A stretch of DNA of 64,000 nt from Megamerina dolium (lineage: Eukaryota; Arthropoda; Insecta; Diptera; Megamerinidae): assembly GCA_963854835.1 (NCBI GenBank), contig OY978525.1, positions 18,942,309-19,006,308 on the forward strand, read 5' to 3'. Position 1 is the first letter of the stretch. Each line of letters starts with the position of its first letter. The translations under genes and the position numbers were made by a program. Of the stretch, positions 1 through 10,112 are shown one piece after another. The notes under the pieces are model-generated. The model ran no database searches and was not told where the DNA came from. It saw only the letters and a program-made list of their open reading frames with translations.

Positions 1-599
1 ACCAATGCCACTCAATGCAACGCCATCAATAACAGCACCAACAACAACAACAACAACAACTATAAGAATAGCAACGAAAATGAAGAAAATAACATTTTGA
101 GCTAACGACTTGCAACGACAAATCAATTAAAATACCACAAAAATCAACAAAAGTAGGTTGCTGCTGCCGCTGCTAAAAATCAACCACATCATACTGGGTA
201 AGCCAGCAAATAAGACAATATAAAAAAAATAAATAAATGACTACGTACAACAATAATGAAGACAGTGAAAAACGAAAAGTAAAATGCATTCCTTTTATAT
301 TTTTTTATTTTATTTTTTTGTCTAATTTTCCTTCACCGCCACCCACAAAAATAACAAATCCTTAATTCTTACTATAGTTACTGCAATATGCTTCACTCCC
401 AGTGAGAAAAAGGCTGTCCTATGAAAGACGTTTGCTTTCTGTATATTGATATGGGATATGGGCTTTTTCTGTTTACGGACGCGACATTTGTATGAATGAA
501 ATAGGGAGAAAATCAAAGACATACGGAAGGATATGATTAAAATTATGAGATATCTTACTTACTTACTTATGTGGCCGTTACAACAAAAAATCGATTTAG
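1..599. other. Low-complexity AT-rich DNA with a CAA run
   Basis: No gene is recognised here. A (CAA)n run lies at about 39-60, followed by A-rich sequence. The short minus-strand reading frame around 322-522 has no recognisable domain and low-complexity flanks, so it is not called as a gene. Confidence 0.6.
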
Positions 600-1012
600 G
601 CTGAATCTAGCATGATTCGCCAGCCAGCTTTTTTCTTCTCTAGTTGGTGCCAGCTAGAAATTCCAAGCTCTCCAGTACTTGATCTTTCCACCGGAGGTTA
701 GGTCGTCCTCTTTCTCGTAGTTCACCAATGGGTTCCCAATATAAAACCTTTTTAGCCGGAGCATGTTTTTCCATTTGCTCGACATAATCTAGCCAGCGCA
801 GCCACTGGCTATTAATGCGCTTTACTATGTCGGTGTCGCCATAAAGCTCATACAGCTCATGGTTGTACCTTATTCGATACTCGCCACCAACGAAAATAGG
901 TCCAAAGATCTTGCGTAGGACTTTTCTCTCGAAAACTCCGAGCATTCTCTCATCTGAGGTGGAAATTATCCAAGTTTCGACTACATATGTAAGGACAGAC
1001 TGGATGAGATAT
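600..1012 (-). pseudogene. Non-LTR retrotransposon relic: C-terminal tail of an endonuclease/reverse transcriptase
   Basis: The minus strand reads as the tail that follows the reverse-transcriptase domain in a common insect non-LTR family. An ETW-x-ISTSDER-like segment is followed by LGVFERKVLRKIFGPI, RIRYNHELYELY, a WLRWLDYVEQM block and the closing GRPNLRWKDQV motif. The frame is open across about 130 residues, from near 1009 down to 643. No catalytic RT motif is present, so only the extreme 3' coding end survives. Two other pieces of the same family are in the window: 13890-14470 on plus and 60730-61235 on minus. The subfamily (RTE/CR1-like or other) cannot be fixed from this fragment. Confidence 0.75.
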
Positions 1013-1074
1013 CACTAACCAATATAAAGCTATACAGTTGTGACAAAATATGACAGTGTGGAGTGAGGAAGGAA

Positions 1075-1890
1075 TTCTGCAAAATTTGTGGTTGACAAAA
1101 ACAGCGTCAAAACAATTGTAAGCTGAAAAATTGGAGAATTTACTCAGTGAAGACTGATGTCAAACGCTAGAAGAATTTGCAAAATCATTAAGAATCACTC
1201 AACAAGCCATTTTAAAACGCCTGAAAGCAACTGCTACTGGAGAGGCAAAAACGAGAAGAGTTTTTTGCATCGTATTGTGACTGACGATGAAAAGTGAGAC
1301 AATGACGATAATTCCAATTATAAAAAATTATGCGTTAATCCCGGTCAGCCATCAACATCAACTGCAAAGCTCAAAATTCATGGTTCGAGGGTAATGCTGA
1401 GTATCTGGTGGGATCAAATGGGTGTGCTGTATTATGAGCTGCTGTAACCTAATGAAACAATTACAGGAGATCGCTACCGATTTCAATTGATGCGTTTAAG
1501 TCGAGCAGTGAAAGAAAAACGGCCGCAATACAAGCAGAGATACGACAAAGTGATTTTGCAGCATTACAACGCCGAAATCACATGTTGCTCAACCCGTCAA
1601 AATGTATTTGGAAACGTTGAAATGTGAAGTTCTACCTCACGTGCCGTGCAATTCAGGCATAGCTCCCTCTGACTAATACTTGTTCAGGTCGATGGCATAT
1701 GGCTTCCGTTTTTTCAAAGATGTCAAAAATTGGGTCGATTCGTGGATGACATCAAAAGACGCATTGTTTTTTCTAGATGGTATCCGATAATATCCAGAAA
1801 GATGGGAGGTGTCTATAAATGGACAATACTTTCAAGAATGTATAAATTCATATTGTTACAATTTAAAAAAAAAAAAACGCTTGACAACAG
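1075..1890 (+). pseudogene. Decayed mariner transposase, mauritiana-like
   Basis: The plus strand gives mariner transposase pieces in the right order over several frames: an N-terminal helix-turn-helix remnant (LEEFAKSLRITQQAILKRLKA), HRIVTDDEK followed by a stop where Trp is expected, GQPSTSTAKLKIHGS, VMLSIWWDQMGVLYYELL, NETITGDRYRFQLMRLSRA, KEKRPQYKQRYDKVILQHYNA, APSD and a C-terminal KNWVDSW segment. The second catalytic Asp of the DD34D triad is replaced by Tyr (HYN where HDN is expected). Stops and frameshifts run throughout. No terminal inverted repeats were found, so the element limits are unknown. Confidence 0.82.
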
Positions 1891-2670
1891 CAAAAACCGG
1901 ACTGAAACAAGTTGTATTAATATTATTTCACAATTTTTTATTGAAGTTCGTAATAACGTAAAAACCCATATTGCATATTGCCCTGTGTACATAAAAGTTC
2001 TCTTCCTTATTTATCTCTAATTTAATGATTGATAGTTTACCTCTCTGCTTACGAATGGATATAATGTTTTTCCCAAAGAATTCTTCATTTGACTATTGGG
2101 TATATCGTCCACTTTTCCACTGGGCTATGTTTACTTACTCGTACACCCAAACCACATATATAAGTAGGTACTTTCTTGATGATGATTAGTGAGGTGTATA
2201 GTACAAAACAATAGCAACAACAACAACAATGCATAACAATTTCTTGTGAATAGCATTGCAAATGCTGATGCTGACTGTTGCATGACTGTCTGGTCTGACT
2301 GGTTGACTGAATATAAAAAAAATGCTCACATATATTCACCACATATATAGTTTGGAGCCAAAATTGGAAAAATCTCTAAGAAGAAGAGGAAGAAGAATGG
2401 ATTTAGTGTCAACTATGTGACGCCCACACATTATAGCAACAACTCAACAACACACAAATTTACAACAATAAAAAATTGAACGATAAGAACAAGACTACAT
2501 ATTATACTACATATACCTATATAAAGAAAGGCGGCTTTGGGAGGCAGACATGATCAAATTTATCCACCATATATAGATATACTTATAAACATTTACATAC
2601 ATACATACTTAAATGGAAGTAAAAATTTAATTTGCAATTTACGAATGTTAACGAATACATTTGTACCCCA

Positions 2671-2695
2671 GTGTGTGAGTGTGTGTGTGTGTGTG
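2671..2695. repeat. (GT)n microsatellite
   Basis: An interrupted GT dinucleotide run. Confidence 0.85.
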
Positions 2696-2756
2696 GCTGT
2701 AAATGCCCGTAAAAATGTTGTAAAATGAAATTTAATAGTTGGTACCTACTAAAAGG

Positions 2757-2783
2757 AACAACAACAACAACAACAACAACACC
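2757..2783. repeat. (CAA)n microsatellite
   Basis: Nine CAA/ACA units just upstream of the hairpin at 2798-2839. Confidence 0.9.
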
Positions 2784-2797
2784 ACTTAAGAGTGATA

Positions 2798-2839
2798 TAT
2801 ACCTGTGTACATACTTTATATGGTATGTACACAGGTATA
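2798..2839. repeat. Perfect inverted repeat, 17 bp arms and 8 nt loop
   Basis: The left arm 2798-2814 (core ACCTGTGTACATAC) is the exact reverse complement of 2823-2839. The loop is TTTATATG. It could be a small foldback element, a cruciform-forming sequence or a chance palindrome. The stem is shorter than that of a typical insect microRNA precursor. Confidence 0.85.
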
Positions 2840-3729
2840 CAGTTGCACGAGTAAAGGTGCGCCTCAACAGCTGTGTTTGCATACTTATGTGCTCTCGTAC
2901 ATATATAAATATATATTTTACCTTTCTCTTATGCTATTTTTAACTGCTTTCGCATTCAACGTAGCACGCTAAGTACATATATTTGATCGCTTTAATGATG
3001 ATACTCTTATAACTTTATTAAAAAGTTGGGGAGAGCTTTTTTCACGCAATATTAAAACATATCCTTACGATAGGTATGTATGATATTAAAATTTCTTATG
3101 CGCAATTAAACACTGAGTAAAAAAACCATTGATCAAATTCACTCAATTTTTACAATATTTTTTTAAAGTAACATTTGTACTTAGTTTGACCTACAACATT
3201 TTTTGGCGACAAATCTTTGCGATGCATTAGTATCGCGGTATTACAAACGAATTGTCACGGTTGTCCGACACACCGCTGATATATTTGGGATATTGTTACT
3301 TCTCGTAGTGATGAACAATATTTTCTGCTTAAAAGAATCGTTGAGAATCGTTAATCGCGATAAGCGTAAATATTCGTTCAACCGTGTACAGCTCATGTGG
3401 ATTACATGACTAGGTGAACGGAGTAGTCTCTTCCGATTGCATAGTCGAGTTTCATATTCGGAATAAAAGGAATTCTGCTAAAAATTACTTGAAGTACGAT
3501 CACATAGTTAACTTTCTTAGGGTCACCCTGAGAGCGGTGTCATCCAATTTTATAAGAAACTCAAATAATTTAATTGGTCGTACTTTCATTCCGGTCGTAC
3601 GAAGGAGCCACTTTTCACTAAAGTAATTTTTTTCAAACTACTGCCTCCATTTATATGTCAGGTAGGGTAGTTCTGGGACCGCCCACGTATGATACAGAAA
3701 AATGTTGGGAAAAAAACATTGGTTCAGTT

Positions 3730-3734
<5 letters not shown>

Positions 3735-3761
<27 letters not shown>
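3735..3761. repeat. (TC)n microsatellite
   Basis: An uninterrupted TC dinucleotide run of about 27 bp. Confidence 0.9.
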
Positions 3762-5296
3762 GAGACTCCCAGTGGTGAAGGGGTAGAATTTTATAAAGAA
3801 ATTAAATTTGTAGGTGATATGCTAAAAATATTGAGCGGAATATAGCACTATAGTGAGGGTCGGTCATACATTTAATCCCTCTAACAAAGACTTAATTTTC
3901 TTCGGTTTTGTGGATTTTAACCTCGAGATGATACCATTTACCCTTGCGCCCCAGCTCTACCGCATCTGGGCGCACGCAATTCCAATAATTCAATTGTTGT
4001 GTATTATGTATGGGAATGTACCCATATCTATTTATTTCGATTTTGTGAGGTTCCATTAAGAACCCGTAAAGTAAAAACTTTAAGAGGTGAGAGAGGGTAA
4101 ATAGAGGATGAGGCCATTTCTTTCTTCTTCCCAAACATTTTGCCAACTATTCTTACTGCCTTTTCCCACTCCTTAGGCAGGCTATTATACAAAAATGAGG
4201 ATTTCATAAAATTTACTAACATCGATATCATTGTGCTTCTTCTGTTTTTAAATATATGAACAATCCCCATTCGTTTTTGCTTCCTAATATTTTTTAATAA
4301 AAGTTCATTTACTGTATAACTATCCCTTAGAGAGCTGCCATTAAACTTGGGCTTGAGCAACGCCTGAAAACAAACCCATTGCATTTTATAGCAACTCAAA
4401 TTCAGCGTAAATTGAGCGTATGTTTCTTAAATAAGCTAAAGTCTACTGACAACGTTTAATCTACGCATTATTGTTTCCGAATGTAAACGTAAATAAAACA
4501 CGTCTTCAATATAATGTTTGGACTATGCCATCATGTGTGAAATACAACAAATGCAATACAAATACAAATTATAATTTGATCGTAACTATAAAATGCATAA
4601 CGCTTATATTCAATTTTATTCCAAAAAATAAGAGTTGCCATACAAAAGGAGACGTACTCTCCTGGAAAGTCACAACTATTTATATACAACTAGATTTTCT
4701 TTTTCTTTAAACTACGATCATGAGAATTATCAAATATTTCCGTACATAAAATGTGTGGGTCAAATAAGATTATGGCATAATATAATTTCATGTAACATTA
4801 AAAAGATTCTGATTTATGAAAACCTTCTTAACCTTCTCACTTGCCTTTTATGGCATACAAGACGCACATCGACAACAACTAAACCAACTGAGAACTATAA
4901 GTACATAACATAACATGTAGCAGCAAAATCAAGTGTAACGAATTGCACAATTGTCGCTTGATTACCGTACATTTAATTATGAATGTTACTTTTTTTTTTT
5001 GTTACTTTTGAACTATTGGTACTCCTTCATATTTTACCGTTATGTGGTAACATGAAAAATGAAATATTTATTAATGTTTTGCCAATAATTTGATACGCTT
5101 CATGTGAACATAGTATGTATGTATAAACGTTATGTACAATATCTAATAGAAGATGACATATACCACCCAATCATTGCTTGTCGAATAGAAGTGGTACCCA
5201 CATGTTTAAACGCATACAAGTGTATTTATGCATGTTGACGATGTCATATGCCGTTATGATGTTGTCGGTATGTACGCGTATATTGTTGCACACCTT

Positions 5297-5320
5297 ATGA
5301 TGATGATGATGATGATGATG
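5297..5320. repeat. (ATG)n microsatellite
   Basis: Eight consecutive ATG/GAT trinucleotides. Confidence 0.9.
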
Positions 5321-6038
5321 CACCTTTTAATTTGCTCGTATATATGGGCATAGTGTCTATGTGTATGTGTATTGAAGCTATAGCTAAGTTTAGCTATTCA
5401 ACTTCGTCACCACAACATTTTTTTATTGTGGTTTTTACTTATTGCTATGGTATGAACCATTCTCGTGTTCATTCATCAAACTAATTTCGCGCTTTAAATT
5501 TCGTAGGTTTGACTGCCTTTTCTATGTTTTTATTTATTTATATAAACATACATGTGAATGTGTGTGTGTGAGTGTGTCAATGACTCCAACACAAATATAT
5601 TATTGTTCCTGTATTTGTCGCAATATCTGCGACAATATTGCCATAAGTTATCGTTCCTATCCATACATACGTTGAGTGTATTGCACTTTATCTTTACATA
5701 GATGTTGTAATACGAAAGTACGAGTACATCATTACGAAACGGTGATAATCGTAAAATTCGTGTGAAATTACTTTTTGATTAACCAAAAATGTGCAATGTC
5801 AATACGTTCACAAATCCACAGATTCAGTACCTCAAGCTGTGGTTAAGTATGTCGTGTATGTAATTGCTTAGCGGAAGGAGAAAATGAAAGGTGCAGCCTA
5901 GAGAGGTTCTAATTATATTATATTTTATAATTTATAGTATCATACATTTTTCATTGGCAATCCACAGATGAAGGTTTAAAAATTAATTAATATTAATTAA
6001 TAAAGAATTTTTACGATATTAGGTAACCTAGTGGTAAT

Positions 6039-8115
6039 TCAAGTGATATTCTTGCAAATACAGAATTTCTTTAGTAGAACATCATCAATACATTTACTGT
6101 GATTGGCATAAGAATCCAAACGACTTATACCACTCACATCCATCCCCATAGCTTGTGTCAACTGAGAATAATAAAATTGTGCTTCGAATTCAGCACCCTC
6201 TGGATGCACATCATATCGTATACGATGTGGAATGGAACCATTCGATATGTCACTAGTAAAGGCTTCAATAACACTTTTAAACGTGAGCTCACTACAAGAT
6301 GAACCCGACTTGCGACGTTGTATGTACTTATTCATTTCTTCGATGATCAAACATGCTATATTCTTGATCAATTTAGTATATGTCGGTATCACAAAATATG
6401 GTATGCATGGACACCAATTATTCACAATACCAGCCTGGGCACATGTACGATCCTCGACGATTGGTTTGAATATAGTATGACATGTTGGACAACTTATAGC
6501 TTGTGTCAAATTATTTGGTATACCCACCGATAACGTCATCAGGTGTTTCAAAGTCATATGTATATCATACGGACTGATGAGACGTTGTGCATTTTTTCGC
6601 AAAGCATTCGTATAAAAGGGATGTTGCTGTTTAAATGTCTCCGGCAATGAAATGAAGAACATTGGCATACGTTCTTCCAAAAAACCACTTCGCAAATGTC
6701 GTAGATCACCGTAGCGTGCACCATGATCGCTGAAAAATATTACAATCGAATGTTCTAGAACGTTCTTATTTTGCAGCTGCTTCAAATAGCTCAGCATTTT
6801 TGTGTCCATCGCTGAGGGTTGACTGAAATCCTCATGACTAAAGCTGCTCGACCAAAAGAGACCAAATGTTCGTTGCTTCAAAAAGCGCTCAGCAAACTCT
6901 AGACCAAAATCATATACATATTCTGCGGCTTGTTTATTGCCAATGCAATATTTCGTAGTGACCCATTTGTATTGAACGGGAAGATGTTCTTCAATAGCCA
7001 TCGTAAAGGGTCGAAGGTAATAATCGGTGGGTGGGTTTTTAAAACCTTTTCGCCAGTAACTAAATGTCGACAACATATTTTGATCTTCAGCATACGCTGT
7101 AATATAACCCATCTCCTTGAATAATTTCCAAGTTACTGTGCAATTATCTACACCGCCAACCTCATGTAATTTACACAATTTGTACGAGTGATCCATATCA
7201 ATTCCCTCCAGTATGGCCATCAAATTGGGAAAAGTATTATCGCCAATCTGTAGCAAATGAGCTCAATGCAAATGATGTGATTTGTGAATGAAATTGTAAG
7301 TACTAACCTTATTGTATCCAGACAATTCAAACCAATTAGTCTGTTGCAAATATTGAAATGTTTTCGGCATTGTGCGTCTTAAATTGAATTGTGACATCGA
7401 ATCAATGCCAAACATCAATATACCGAAAGGGGAGCCGTTGCGATTGATATTTGAACCATTCACTGGACGAGTTGGTCCATTAAAATTTTCTTGAATAAAG
7501 AAGTGAGCATCTTTGAATATCATTTGACGTGTCTTTACTGCGTAACATTCCACAATAATGTAATTGATGTAAGTTGGCACCTCATAGTCCTGTTCAAATG
7601 GCAAACATGGCAAGAGTCTAAGGAGAATAATCAATAAAGAATGAGAAATATAGAAAATTACACTTATTCTCCTACCGATAACTATTATCTGGATCATCAT
7701 TATTGCCACGCAATATTTCCTTGTAGCAACAATTGAAATTGCTTAAATTATAATTTTCCATTTCATTCATATGAAGTTGATAACGTTTCGTTTGCCAATT
7801 GAATATTTTATGGACCAAAATCGTATCATCCCTCGAACATTGCGTAGGTGGTTTTGGTTTGAAAATAGCCATTACATCCGGTTCGAATGGATCCAACCTC
7901 AATATACGACAGTTACGACTCCATACCAAATAATTTGTTTCATTCCATTGATGGATTCCATTTGAATCCAAACCCGATTTGTCACTTTTTTTCAAATCAT
8001 TTCTCTGCCACACATTTCGATATGTATACCAGTATATGCCCAAATAAATTATACTTGTTAAACAGATAATTATCTGCAGCGAAACTATGTGTGATTTCAG
8101 ATAATTAGATATCAT
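6039..8115 (-). CDS. DUF229 family membrane protein (alkaline phosphatase/sulfatase-like fold)
   Basis: Three exons: 8115-7676, 7617-7308 and 7247-6039. Introns of 58 and 60 bp have GT-AG ends (phases 2 and 0), and the joined frame is 652 codons plus stop. A hydrophobic segment at about residues 10-30 (core IICLTSIIYLGIYWY) after a short N-terminus predicts a type II membrane anchor with the catalytic domain in the lumen or outside the cell. Residues 217-233 (GIDSMSQFNLRRTMPKT) match the DUF229 signature at the position of the metal-binding Asp and nucleophile of the alkaline phosphatase superfamily. GYNKIGDNTFPNL spans the second splice junction. FFSDHGARYGD (Asp424-His425) is the second metal-binding motif. 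The C-terminal third is Cys-rich (SCPTCHTIF, CPC). Known: DUF229 proteins are expanded in nematodes and insects, and their substrates are unclear. Inferred: an ectoenzyme, probably functional because no lesion is seen. I do not recognise a specific gene symbol. Confidence 0.9.
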
Positions 8116-8779
8116 ATTTATGAATTTGAATCGTAAGAATACGTTTCTTTCCTTTCACTAAAATAAAAAAACGTATTTTGACTAATTTGACACTAAATTC
8201 AAAACAAAATTTATTTGTGAAAGCATTTTAAATCATACTGTAATAATACAAAGTGACATTAGTAGTTGTAATTCGGTAAAGATTCGATTTCAAAATAGTA
8301 ACTATGGAAAAAATAACCTTCTTCCTGGCTGAGGTCGGGGAACCTAAGCAATCAATACAGTCAGTTCAATAAACGATAAAGCCACAGTTGCTTTCAGACT
8401 GCTCGTAAAGACACAAATAATCATTCTTGCAAAGCATGGTAAATATTTTATATTCAATATTTTCGTTTTATCGACTGATTAGTTTGCTCTCGTGTGATAT
8501 AAAAGGATATAAGGAAGCGGTTTGAAGAAAAACATCCAGTCTAAAAGGAATCAAATTAACCTGAAAGCTGCTTCTATTCATTGACCCCTCGACAGACAGT
8601 CCAATTAATGGACAGTGTATTAATGGATAAATATAATCCTCTCCAACTGCTGGCTTAAATGTATTCACACCTCTGCATATCTGTATACGGAACCAAGCAA
8701 AGAGGACAATTCTCATAATGCCTACATAAGAAATTAGCTTCGAGAACTATATAAGAATACGTAAAGCAGATCCACTACG
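8116..8779. other. AT-rich intergenic DNA upstream of the DUF229 gene
   Basis: This should include the promoter of the minus-strand DUF229 gene, but I see no convincing TATA or initiator element. The short minus-strand frame at 8468-8716 has no recognisable domain. Confidence 0.45.
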
Positions 8780-9180
8780 TTCCACACATTTCAAGGAACT
8801 CTTAATGCCCAGAGACAACACTTCATAATAGGACTAAGTGACAAGAATAACTGAAAGACGCTAATCCACACGTATACACTGGATCAACGAATGTTCGCAT
8901 GGTTTATGCATCCCAAATAAAAGAGGGGATTGGACCGACGAAAAAATACTTCAAGCCAATCGATAAATATCCAAACATTTTTCAACAGAAACCACACAAA
9001 CTAGAAGAGTAATTTTAACCGACCGTCAGGCTGCTTCAGACTCCAGCAAGGTGAATTCCGAACTGGTTTGGTGAATGCCTGCACAAAATAAATACACTTG
9101 GGAAAAACAACAAGGTCACAATTCTATAGGTACCGGGTCATAAGAAAATTAAAAGGAATTTAAAAACGATGAAACCGGGT
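8780..9180 (+). pseudogene. Non-LTR retrotransposon RNase H relic
   Basis: The plus strand contains a broken RNase H domain like those at the end of I/R1/LOA-type retrotransposon ORF2. VILTDRQAASDSSKVNSELVW at about 9009 matches the TDSQAA core with Ser replaced by Arg. After a stop and frameshift come KINTLGKNNKVTIL and a VPGHKKI segment, the counterpart of the WVPGH motif. Upstream pieces are much more eroded. It resembles the RNase H relics at 51790-52440, 56441-56830 and 63265-63500. Confidence 0.6.
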
Positions 9181-9516
9181 CGGAATCACGTTGTAGTAAA
9201 GATTGGAAGAGGTTGAGAGCAAGAATTAATACTGGATTGACCAACTCAAATTAAGGATTGGGGGCTACAACCTCAAATGATTTACAGTAATTTAAATTAT
9301 TAACGAAGAACAGCCTCAATGGAATAAAAAAACTGATCAGCCAAAAAGGAAAGAGGCGAATACTCTTTCACCGGGTTGGAATCAGGTTGTAGGGTAGATT
9401 TGAAAAGGTTCAGAGTATAATTAATATCGGATTCATCTACTCGAACTAATTAAGGATAGGAAGCTAAATCCTCAAATTATTTAAAGAGTGCATGTTATTA
9501 ACGAAGAACAGTCTCA
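9174..9516. repeat. Diverged direct repeat, two copies of about 145 bp
   Basis: Copy 1 (about 9174-9318) and copy 2 (about 9369-9515) share long collinear stretches: an ACCGGGT-GGAATCA-GTTGTAG start, an ATTAATAT/CTGGATT middle, and a TTATTAACGAAGAACAG-CTCAA end. They are separated by about 50 bp and follow the RNase H relic, so they may be duplicated 3' sequence of that retroelement. Confidence 0.7.
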
Positions 9517-9519
9517 ACA

Positions 9520-9929
9520 TTCGAGCAGGTTTTCTAATAGAGCCTCGCAAACTAAAGCAACACATGTGACAAATTTGGGATTTCCCTTCGACCACCTTCT
9601 GCATGGTGGAATAGGAGCTCCCAACCCAGTACTTTAGGCACTACTCAGGTCTCTTGGTCGCAGTGAATGGTCAAAAATAGTAATAATAAGAATTATTATT
9701 ATAATATTGTAACACCGTCCGACAGAATTCACCTTTTGCACGCACACTTGAGCGAGACCTATATATTGTTGAAGTAAAACTAAAAAAAAAAGATGCAAGT
9801 GTCTGGCCACTTTTTTAGATCAATTCGTTTACGTATTTTAGACGCAAAGCTGTGTTTACTTAATAATATTGTACTTACGGATTCCTTTAATACCGGTACC
9901 GACAGATGATAAAGAAGAGACAGATGTGT
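9520..9929. other. Intergenic DNA, no gene seen
   Basis: Mixed sequence with a TAATAATAAG/ATTATTATT-type short palindrome near 9677-9705. No coding potential is recognised. Confidence 0.5.
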
Positions 9930-9941
9930 TTTATTTTTATT
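9930..9941 (-). terminator. Candidate poly(A) signals of the FAMeT/DM9 gene
   Basis: On the minus strand two adjacent AATAAA hexamers lie about 170-180 bp downstream of the stop codon at 10113. Position and orientation fit a 3' end for that gene. Use is not demonstrated. Confidence 0.45.
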
Positions 9942-10112
9942 GAAATCTTTTGTTTTTTAGGTAGGTATACATTTTGTTCCAAATCTTGTATTAGATTAGA
10001 GCTATTTTAATTATTTGACAAGTACAAATGTAAAAATTCATATTTACAAATATGCCATATAGTAATAAAGGGACTATTGTTTATCCTAGTGATATCGAGT
10101 ACCAACATAAAT

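Larger units (their letters stand above)
2010..6030. other. AT-rich, microsatellite-rich DNA without a supported gene
   Basis: The longest open frame is a minus-strand frame at 4028-4399 (123 codons) with no domain that I recognise. It may be chance or a retroelement remnant. The stretch holds (GT)n at 2671-2695, (CAA)n at 2757-2783, a strong hairpin at 2798-2839, (TC)n at 3735-3761 and (ATG)n at 5297-5320. Other short frames have low-complexity translations and were not called. Confidence 0.5.

Noticed and set aside
2583..2943. Overlapping frames with poly-Val or poly-Thr runs
   Set aside because: They are simple-sequence translations of the CAA and GT repeats on both strands.
4028..4399. 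Minus-strand frame of 123 codons with a possible FLYNSLPKE motif like retroelement C-termini
   Set aside because: The match is too short and isolated. No upstream RT or downstream tail was found.
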